Assembly: GCA_964630775.1 (NCBI GenBank)
Contig: CAZVYY010000015.1
Coordinates: 1 to 64,000 of the forward strand
Origin: Anaeroglomus sp964630775
GTDB taxonomy: Bacteria; Planctomycetota; Phycisphaerae; Sedimentisphaerales; Anaerohalosphaeraceae
Direction: 5' to 3'
Length of the DNA: 64,000 nt
The notes beneath the pieces are model-generated. The model did no database searches, was not told the DNA's origin, and saw only the letters and a program-made list of their open reading frames with translations. Position numbers and translations under genes: made by a program. Below, piece after piece: positions 44,038 to 51,600 of the stretch; position 1 is the stretch's first letter, and the number at the start of each line of letters is the position of its first letter.

Positions 44038-45342
44038 GTGAGTACAAAACCAGGTTTTGCTCGCAGGATAAAGCAGGTACTCAGTGTGATGATTATTCTC
44101 CTGATGGGCTCATCTCAGGCTCAGGCGGCTGATGATCCCAATGCAGGATTGATACAGACAACGGATGTGCTGTTTTTGCTGTTGGGAGCAGTCATGATCC
44201 TTGCCATGCACGGCGGATTTGCATTTCTGGAGGCCGGTTCGGTTCGCAAAAAAAATCAGGTCAATGCCTTCAATAAAATTATATGCGAATGGAGTTTTTC
44301 GACCATCATATATTTTCTGATAGGCTATCCAATCGCCCGCGGTGTGTCGTTTCTGGTTCCCGTTCAGCAAATGGAAGCCGGACACGGCATTGAATATGTG
44401 CGTTTCTTTATGCTGCTGGGATTTGCCGCCTGCATTCCAGCGATTATTTCGGGCGGCGTAGCTGAACGTGCCAAATTCTGGACGAATTCGCTGGCTGGGG
44501 GCATTTTTGTGGGGCTGGCCTATCCTCTGGTTGAAGCCTTCACCTGGGGACAATACAGTGCATGGCTTGCATCCCCAGACGGCTGGCTGGCGAGCTGGTC
44601 ATTTTGCAGGGCCGGATTTCACGACTTTGCCGGATCTGTTGTGGTTCATGCGACCGGAGGCTGGCTTGCGCTGCCGGCGGTTATCCTGCTGGGGCCGCGT
44701 TTGAAGCGATACGAAGACAATGCAATTAAAGTCAGCAGCATTCCTTTTCTCGCACTGGGCAGTTGGGCATTGATTGTCGGCTGGTTTGGTTTTAATGTAA
44801 TGAGTGCCGGGACACTGTCCGGAATTTCAGGCCTGGTGGCAATCAACTCGCTAATGGCCATGGTCGGCGGCACGATTGCAGCACTGATGATTTCCCACAA
44901 TGATGCCGGATTTGTGCACAATGGGGCCTTGGCCGGTCTGGTGGCGGTATGTGCCGGGTCGGACCTGTATCATCCTGTTTGTGCCATGATCGTAGGGGCT
45001 GTTGCCGGTGCCATTTTCGTATTTTTGTTTCGTGTGGAAACCGAAGAATGGAAGATTGATGATGTGCTGGGGGTTTGGCCGCTGCATGGTGTCTGCGGTG
45101 CCTGGGGCGGCATCGCAGCCGGGATATTTGGCCTGGAAGCCCTCGGCGGACGGGGCGGTGTCAGTTTCTTTTCACAGCTTTTGGTCACTGGCGCCGTGGT
45201 GCTGTTTACACTGATTGTCAGTGCGGCGGTATATGGACTGCTTAAAGTGACCGCCGGCATAAGGCTCGAAAACCACGAAGAAAAAATCGGGTCCGATCTG
45301 GCCATTCACCTCATCCAGGCCAATCCCGAAGAAGCCATTTAA
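44038..45342 (+). CDS. amt: Ammonium transporter 3 (divergent)
   Basis: Amt channel of about 434 residues of a different subtype from Amt1/2. It has a signal peptide (ending SSQAQA), MHGGFAFLEAGSVRKKNQVN in place of FMQAGFAMVETGF, and the pore His residues in DFAGSVVVHATGGWLAL and WPLHGVCGAWGGIAAG. The tail is LENHEEKIGSDLAIHLIQAN and lacks the GLDIGEHG motif. The GTG at 44038 is preferred, with AAAGGG six bases upstream, because the signal peptide then starts properly; an in-frame GTG at 43963 and ATGs between are alternatives. It is paired with the divergent glnK3 73 bases on. Confidence 0.94.
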   Translation: MSTKPGFARRIKQVLSVMIILLMGSSQAQAADDPNAGLIQTTDVLFLLLGAVMILAMHGGFAFLEAGSVRKKNQVNAFNKIICEWSFSTIIYFLIGYPIARGVSFLVPVQQMEAGHGIEYVRFFMLLGFAACIPAIISGGVAERAKFWTNSLAGGIFVGLAYPLVEAFTWGQYSAWLASPDGWLASWSFCRAGFHDFAGSVVVHATGGWLALPAVILLGPRLKRYEDNAIKVSSIPFLALGSWALIVGWFGFNVMSAGTLSGISGLVAINSLMAMVGGTIAALMISHNDAGFVHNGALAGLVAVCAGSDLYHPVCAMIVGAVAGAIFVFLFRVETEEWKIDDVLGVWPLHGVCGAWGGIAAGIFGLEALGGRGGVSFFSQLLVTGAVVLFTLIVSAAVYGLLKVTAGIRLENHEEKIGSDLAIHLIQANPEEAI

Positions 45343-45415
45343 ATGACCCGAAAAGACGAGATAACACTCTGTTTATATCAATAGTGATCGATACATCCCG
45401 ACAGGAACTTTAACG

Positions 45416-45757
45416 ATGAAGATGGTAATTGCTATTATCCAGCCGGAAAAACTGGAAGCTGTGAAAACGGCACTGTTCAATGCTGAAGTACATAAGATGA
45501 CGGTCAGTCGTGTTCGCGGATGCGGTCAGCAGGCCGGCTATGATGAACATTATCGGGGACAAATCAAAAATGTTCATCTGCTCGAAAAAATACGCCTTGA
45601 AATTGCCGTAAACGACAATTTTGTACAACCCACGGTCAGGGCCATCATTAAGGCGGCTCAAAGCGGCAAAATCGGGGATGGAAAAATATTTATTATGCCT
45701 CTTGAAGAATGCATTCGCATTCGAACCGAAGAGACCGGATCTTTGGCGATTGGCTGA
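45416..45757 (+). CDS. glnK: PII protein GlnK3 (divergent)
   Basis: The 113-residue PII protein has the B loop QSGKIGDGKIFIM and conserved Gln39, Arg47 and Lys58, but the T-loop GQQAGYDEHYRGQIKNVHLLE differs from GlnK1/2: residue 51 is Lys and 49 is Gln. It too lacks the uridylylation Tyr. Matching divergence of Amt3 and GlnK3 suggests that they evolved as a specific pair. ATG at 45416 follows ACAGGAAC. Confidence 0.95.
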   Translation: MKMVIAIIQPEKLEAVKTALFNAEVHKMTVSRVRGCGQQAGYDEHYRGQIKNVHLLEKIRLEIAVNDNFVQPTVRAIIKAAQSGKIGDGKIFIMPLEECIRIRTEETGSLAIG

Positions 45758-45774
45758 TTGAGCAGGAGGGTAGT

Positions 45775-45816
45775 TACATTATTGTAGATAATCAAACAAA
45801 ATTCTACACAATTGTA
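45775..45816 (+). promoter_or_regulatory. Paired activator-site palindromes (set D), before glnN
   Basis: TACA-TTAT-TGTA (45775-45786) and TACA-CAAT-TGTA (45805-45816) have centres exactly 30 bp apart. They lie 95 bp upstream of a sigma-54 promoter, the same arrangement as sets A to C. Confidence 0.65.
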
Positions 45817-45903
45817 TTTAGTGCAATTTCGCCGGTCGTTGTTGAAAGTTATGCAATACACGGTGAATAAACGGGTTATGTGATATTTTAGTTTGATTGT
45901 TGT

Positions 45904-45920
45904 TTGGCACGCCGTGTGCA
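45904..45920 (+). promoter_or_regulatory. Sigma-54 promoter upstream of the amt remnant and glnN
   Basis: TTGGCACGCCGTGTGCA has GG at 45906-45907 and GC at 45918-45919 with ten bases between; the -24 half TTGGCACG is perfect. The leader to glnN would be more than 330 bases and includes the amt remnant. Confidence 0.75.
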
Positions 45921-46057
45921 TATAGTCGAATGTAATTATTTTGGATATTGCTGAAGAATACCTAAAACCACCAGCAGTCAGTAACGATGCCTGGATCGCC
46001 CGGATGTGCGGCAGGGTGATTCGAAAAAGGCTCTTACGGGGGGATAGCTCCAGCGAC

Positions 46058-46138
46058 TGGTTCTTAGCGTTTTTGGTGTTCTTCATGCAGGCCGACTTCC
46101 GGTTTCTCCGGGGTCGGCCCTTGTCAACAATCATGTGA
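46058..46138 (+). pseudogene. Remnant of an ammonium transporter gene
   Basis: The frame encodes LAFLVFFMQADF then RFLRGRPLSTIM and stops. This aligns with Amt1/Amt2 AAFLVFFMQAGF-GMVET-GFIRAKNACNIL, with five residues missing between the two halves. At DNA level 46071-46094 is close to the amt1 bases around 40211-40236. No other part of an amt gene is visible, so this is a decayed fragment, not a gene. It sits between glnK3 and glnN behind a sigma-54 promoter. Confidence 0.65.
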
Positions 46139-46210
46139 ATGAGTAGTTGGAAATCAGTGCATTTGCATGAAGATTAAATAGGTTGTAATTGCAGGGTGTC
46201 TGATATAGGA

Positions 46211-46225
46211 TTTACATAGTGTAAA
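46211..46225 (+). promoter_or_regulatory. Short palindrome before glnN
   Basis: TTTACA-TAG-TGTAAA is an exact inverted repeat with a 3-base centre. It resembles the TACA-N4-TGTA sites but the spacing is one base shorter and it has no partner 30 bp away. It lies 52 bases before the glnN ATG and could be an operator for a second regulator. Confidence 0.35.
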
Positions 46226-46276
46226 TTCTGCAAGACAAAAGAAATGAATGAAGACTTTTTTTGTGGAGAAATTGTA

Positions 46277-48382
46277 ATGGAGACGCCAAAATGTACCAAA
46301 GCGATTTTTGGGTCAAATGTATTCAATGATGCCGTGATGCGTGAGCGGCTTCCCAAGAATATCTATAAGGCTTTTGTCCAGGCCCGCAAGGGAAATCAGG
46401 AAATGACCCCTGCGGTTGCCGATGTGATTGCCAATGCGATGAAGGACTGGGCCATTGAAAAAGGTGCCACGCATTATTGTCACTGGTTCCAGCCGATGAC
46501 AGGCTTGACCGCCGAAAAGCATGATGCGTTTATCAATCCCACTGCCGATGGTCGGACCATTCTCGAATTTGGCGGCAAGGAACTGATCAAAGGCGAACCG
46601 GATGCATCCTCCTTCCCGTCCGGGGGACTTCGCGCTACCTTTGAAGCCCGCGGCTACACCGCCTGGGATATCACTTCGCCGGCCTTTATTCGTGAAATCG
46701 GTAAAAATATCACGCTCTATATTCCCTGTGCCTTTTGCAGCTATACCGGAGTGGTTCTCGATAAGAAGACACCGCTGCTCCGCTCGATGGAAGCCCTCAG
46801 CAGGCAGGCTGTTCGCGTGCTCAAGGTTCTTGGCAATACCGAAGTGAAATCGGTTATGGCAACCCTCGGGCCGGAACAGGAATATTTTCTGGTGGATCGC
46901 AAATTCTTTGAAAAGAGACTGGATCTTCTGCTGGCCGGGCGGTCCCTGTTCGGTGCTCCCTCGCCCCGCGGTCAGGAGATGGAAGACCACTATTTCGGCT
47001 CACTGAACGAACGTATTGCCAATTTTATGAATGAACTCAACAATGAACTCTGGAAGCTCGGCGTATCGGCCAAGACACAGCATAATGAAGTGGCTCCTGC
47101 GCAGTATGAGCTGGCGCCGATCTTTTCGACGGTCAACGTCGCCACGGACCACAATCAGCTGACGATGGATGTGATGCAGAAAATTGCTATTCGTCACGGA
47201 TTTGTCTGCCTGCTGCATGAAAAGCCGTTTGCCGGCGTCAATGGTTCGGGCAAACACAACAACTGGAGTGTCTGTACCGACACCGGTATCAATCTTCTGG
47301 AACCGGGCAACACGCCTCACGACAATATGGTGTTTTTGGTGTTCCTGTGTGCCGTGATTCGGGCCGTGGATAAGTATTCCAAGATGCTTCGTGCGTCCGT
47401 GGCAACTCCCGGCAATGACCACCGCCTGGGCGCCAACGAAGCTCCGCCGGCGATAGTCTCTATTTTCCTGGGCGACCAGCTCACCGATATTTTTGAGCAG
47501 CTCGCCACCGGCAAGGCCAAAAGCAGCAAGCAGGGCGGCGAATTGAAAGTCGGCGTAACCACGCTGCCTCCTCTGCCCAAAGATACCACCGACCGCAACC
47601 GTACCAGTCCGTTTGCCTTTACCGGCAACAAGTTTGAATTCCGTATGGTTGGATCGTCACAATCCACCGCCGGGCCGATGTTTGTTCTCAATACCATTGT
47701 TGCCGATGTGCTGTGTGAAATTGCCGATCAGCTCGAAAAGAGCAAAAACATCAATTCAGATGTTCAAAAACTGCTCCAGAAGATTGCCAAAGAGCATTCG
47801 CGCATTGTTTTCAATGGCGATAACTACTCCGAAGACTGGGTGGTCGAAGCGGAAAGACGCGGTCTGCCCAACATTCGCAACTGTGTTGATTCAATCAAGA
47901 CAATCACGGAACCAGAACATGTCAAGCTGTTCAGCAAACACAATGTTCTGAGCAAGATTGAACTGCATGCCCGGGAAGAAATCCTGCTGGAAAACTATGC
48001 CAAGACGCTCAATATTGAAGCCGGCGCCATGCTGAACATCGGCCGCCGCCAGATCCTGCCGGCGGCGATGGAATTTGCCGGCTTGGTTGCAGACAGCATG
48101 AACACCGTCTCGGATGCCGGAGCATCTTGTGCTGCACAGAAGAAATTATTGACCAAGGTGACGGGTTTAATAGACCGCCTCAATGATGGTTTGGATGCCC
48201 TGGCCGACGTAATCGTCAAAACGAAGGCGATCACCAGCATCGAGAAAAAGGCCGATGCTTATAAGGATAAAGTTGTTCCGGCTATGGCTGAAGTTCGTGC
48301 GGCAGCCGATGAACTGGAGACCCTGGTTGACGCCGATATGTGGCCTCTGCCGACATACGCACAGATGCTTTTTGTGAGATAA
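46277..48382 (+). CDS. glnN: Glutamine synthetase type III
   Basis: GlnN makes glutamine from glutamate, ammonium and ATP. The 701-residue length and N-terminal part (AIFGSNVFNDAVMRERLPKN) are specific to GSIII. Active-site motifs are GGLRATFEARGYTAWD, LGPEQEYFLVDR, QHNEVAPAQYELAPIF, the ATP-binding GSGKHNNWSVCTD, and RTSPFAFTGNKFEFRMVGSS. The C-terminal GSIII-only region (about 560-701) is present. GSIII has no Tyr adenylylation loop, so it is not controlled by GlnE. The ATG at 46277 has GGAG eight bases upstream; one at 46244 lacks it. It takes ammonium from the neighbouring Amt systems. Confidence 0.96.
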   Translation: METPKCTKAIFGSNVFNDAVMRERLPKNIYKAFVQARKGNQEMTPAVADVIANAMKDWAIEKGATHYCHWFQPMTGLTAEKHDAFINPTADGRTILEFGGKELIKGEPDASSFPSGGLRATFEARGYTAWDITSPAFIREIGKNITLYIPCAFCSYTGVVLDKKTPLLRSMEALSRQAVRVLKVLGNTEVKSVMATLGPEQEYFLVDRKFFEKRLDLLLAGRSLFGAPSPRGQEMEDHYFGSLNERIANFMNELNNELWKLGVSAKTQHNEVAPAQYELAPIFSTVNVATDHNQLTMDVMQKIAIRHGFVCLLHEKPFAGVNGSGKHNNWSVCTDTGINLLEPGNTPHDNMVFLVFLCAVIRAVDKYSKMLRASVATPGNDHRLGANEAPPAIVSIFLGDQLTDIFEQLATGKAKSSKQGGELKVGVTTLPPLPKDTTDRNRTSPFAFTGNKFEFRMVGSSQSTAGPMFVLNTIVADVLCEIADQLEKSKNINSDVQKLLQKIAKEHSRIVFNGDNYSEDWVVEAERRGLPNIRNCVDSIKTITEPEHVKLFSKHNVLSKIELHAREEILLENYAKTLNIEAGAMLNIGRRQILPAAMEFAGLVADSMNTVSDAGASCAAQKKLLTKVTGLIDRLNDGLDALADVIVKTKAITSIEKKADAYKDKVVPAMAEVRAAADELETLVDADMWPLPTYAQMLFVR

Positions 48383-48419
48383 GAAGTAGGCGACATAGCA
48401 ATACAACAATTCGCGGAAT

Positions 48420-48459
48420 AGCCCTGCTGGCGGATGCAAACGACCAGCAGGGCTTTTTT
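48420..48459 (+). terminator. Rho-independent terminator of glnN
   Basis: AGCCCTGCTGG (48420-48430) pairs perfectly with CCAGCAGGGCT (48444-48454) and five more T follow. It separates the sigma-54-controlled part of the island from the gltB operon. Confidence 0.93.
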
Positions 48460-48513
48460 ATCGACAAATGCGGGTTTAATCCAGAAATCTTCATTTCCTG
48501 CAAGGATTGAATC

Positions 48514-48542
48514 TTGACAGTTGCGGGGTATTTCGCTAAACT
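48514..48542 (+). promoter_or_regulatory. Sigma-70-type promoter of the gltB operon
   Basis: TTGACA (48514-48519) and TAAACT (48537-48542) are 17 bases apart. No TACA-N4-TGTA palindrome and no sigma-54 element was found between the glnN terminator and gltB, so this unit should be controlled differently from the amt units. Confidence 0.7.
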
Positions 48543-48601
48543 ATTCCGAATTTTGTGACCCCTAAAAACGAATAGGAATAACCAGACAACGGAGAATGAT
48601 T

Positions 48602-51600
48602 TTGATACCAGTAAATCAGGGTTTATATGAGTCACGATATGAACACGACGCCTGTGGTATCGGCGCCGTGGTCAATATCAATGGACGCAGAGATCATGCC
48701 ATCCTTGAATATGGCAAGCAGGTGCTCCTGAATCTGCATCACCGCGGGGCCGCCAGTGCCGATGATATTACCGGCGACGGCGCAGGGATCCTGTTTCAGA
48801 TTCCCCATGAATTTTTCGTGGATGTCTGCAAGACGCAGGGGATCGCACTGTCTCATCCCGGAACCTACGGCGTTGGGATGGTATTTGGATCGAAGGATGT
48901 CCAGCTTCGGGCTAAATGCGACGCGATTCTCGAACGGGCCATCGACCATTACGGCATGAAGGTTCTTGGCTGGCGTGATGTCCCTTGTAAGAATGATTGT
49001 CTTGGACCGATTGCATTGCAGGCGGAACCCAATATCAAACAACTGTTTGTTGACGGCATGGCTTATCGCGACGAGGAACTGGAACGCCGCCTCTTCCTGG
49101 CCCGCAAACGAGCGGAAAAACAGGTTGCCGCGCTTGGCAGGCAGGGGGATGATTTCTACGTAAGTACCCTGTCTTGCCGGACAATCTGCTATAAGGGAAT
49201 GTTCATGGCATGGCAGTTGTTTGCGTATTATCCTGATTTGTCGGATGAGCGAATGACTTCGGCTCTGGCTATTGTTCACCAGCGATACAGCACCAATACC
49301 TTTCCAAATTGGAAACTGGCACACCCATTCCGCTGCATTGCGCATAATGGCGAAATCAACACCCTCAGCGGCAATCGGAACTGTATGCGGATGCGGGAAC
49401 AGAGTCTGAAAGCTCCGGTTCTCGGAGAAGACTTATCCGATTTGATTCCTGTCCTGACTCCCGGCGCCAGTGACTCGGCCAATTTTGATGAAATGCTGGA
49501 GCTTTTGGTTCGTGCCGGTCGGAGTATGCCTCATTCGATGATGATGCTGATTCCAGAGGCATTCGGTGCACGGTATCACATCAGTACCGATAAACGGGCA
49601 TTTTATGAATATCACTCCTCGATTATGGAGCCATGGGACGGTCCTGCGGCGATGGTTTTCACCGATGGTCGTTTCCTGGGCGGCACGCTGGACCGAAATG
49701 GCTTGCGTCCCAGCCGATATCTGGTGACCAACGATGGCCTTGCGGTGCTTGCCAGTGAAGCCGGCGTCATCGAATTTCCGCCGGATCAGATTCGCCAGAA
49801 AGGGCGGCTTCAGCCCGGCAAGATGTTTCTGGTTGACACTCAGGAGGGACGAATCATTTCCGACCAGGAAATCAAAAGTAATATTGCCCGTCAGAAGCCT
49901 TATCGTCGATGGCTGGAAGAAAATCGTATCGAATTGCGGGGTCTGTTTGATACGCCTAAAGCAGCCATTACCGATATCGATACATTATATACACGGTTGC
50001 GGGTCTTTGGATACACCCGTGAAGAAATGCGGATGGTTATTGCCCCGATGGCTCAAAATGGCCAGGAGCCGGTTGGCTCCATGGGCAATGATGCCGCACT
50101 TGCCGTATTAAGCGACAGGCCTCGTCTGTTATACGATTATTTCAAGCAGTTATTTGCCCAGGTTACCAACCCTCCGATTGATCCGCTCCGAGAAGGTCTG
50201 GTCATGAGCCTGATGAGTTTTACCGGCAAAAAACGGAATGTTCTGGACGAGACTCCGCAGCATTGCCGTCAGTTGAAATTGCCTCATCCAATCCTGACAA
50301 ATGAAGATATGATTCGTCTTCGCAATGTGAAACGCGAAGATTTCAAGGTGGCAACTCTCCCGGCTTTCTTTGATGCTCATTCCAATGATCCCACGGTCAA
50401 CCTGGAACGGTCGCTGGATAAACTGGTTGCCGCAGCCCAGCGGGAAATCGAGAATGGTGCCTCGTTGCTGGTCATCAGCGACAAGGGGTGTGATGCCGAC
50501 AAGGCTCCGATTCCCGCCTTGTTGGCCGTTGCCGCGGTCCATCATGGTCTGATTGAAAAAGGCCTGCGCGGGGAAGCGGGGCTGATTGTGGAAACCGGAG
50601 AAGCTCGCGAAGTGATGCATTTCTGCCTGCTGTGCGGGTTCGGCGCCAACGCCGTAAATCCGTACCTGGTTTTTGAGATGCTGCAGGAACTGCAGCGGCA
50701 GGGCGATTTGTCTGCCAAGACCGATTTGGGGCAATGTGCCGACAACTTCATCGCTGCGATCAAAAAAGGCATTCTCAAGGTTATGAGCAAGATGGGCATA
50801 TCGACGCTTCGCAGTTATTTCAATGCCCAGTTGTTCGAAGCGGTCGGATTGAACAAGGAGTTTGTCGATAAGTATTTTGTCGGGACCAGTTCCCGGATTG
50901 AAGGAATAGGATTGCGTCAGATTGCTGCAGATGCGATCCGCCGGCACCACGAAGCTTATCGTAACCGCAAACCCGGCGAACTTGAAATGGAATACGGCGG
51001 AGAATATCATTTCCGCTGTGACGGAGAGCGTCACCTGTGGAATCCGACAACGGTTGCCCGCCTGCAGCATGCCGTCGTCAATAATGATCAAAAAGCATAC
51101 GATGAATTCGCCAAAGCCGTCAATGAGCAGGATAAATCGCTGTGTACGCTGCGAGGATTGTTTGAATTTGTACCGGGCAATCCCGTACCGCTGAATGAAG
51201 TGGAGCCGGCATCGGAAATCGTCAAGCGGTTCTGCACCGGGGCGATGAGTCATGGTTCCATCAGTAAAGAGGCCCATGAATGCATGGCGATTGCGATGAA
51301 CCGCATCGGTGCCATGAACAATACAGGGGAAGGCGGCGAGGACCCCGAACGCTATAAACCGCTGCCTAACGGGGATTCTTTAAACAGTGCCATCAAGCAG
51401 GTGGCCAGCGGCCGGTTTGGCGTAACCATCAATTATCTGGCCCATGCCAAAGAACTGCAGATTAAAATGGCTCAGGGGGCCAAGCCGGGTGAGGGCGGCC
51501 AGCTTCCCGGCCATAAAGTGACCGATGAAATCGCTCGGCTTCGATTTTCGACGCCGGGCGTAACGCTGATTTCGCCTCCGCCGCATCATGACATTTATTC

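Larger units (their letters stand above)
45758..46057. other. Leader region before glnN
   Basis: The glnK3-glnN spacer is 519 bases. After the set D palindromes and a sigma-54 promoter, bases 45921-46057 hold no recognisable gene or riboswitch. An open frame runs through from 45941, but only its end (46058-46138) resembles a known protein. Confidence 0.4.

Noticed and set aside
45941..46138. A 65-codon gene upstream of glnN
   Set aside because: Only the last 27 codons resemble a known protein, as an Amt fragment with a deletion, and no ribosome site precedes the start; a pseudogene remnant explains it better.
46211..46225. A fifth member of the activator palindrome family before glnN
   Set aside because: The spacer is 3 rather than 4 bases and there is no second copy at 30 bp, so it was listed separately with low confidence.
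45921..46276. Glutamine riboswitch (glnA RNA type) in the long glnN leader
   Set aside because: I could not find the conserved glnA-motif stems or loops; the leader length is explained by the amt remnant.
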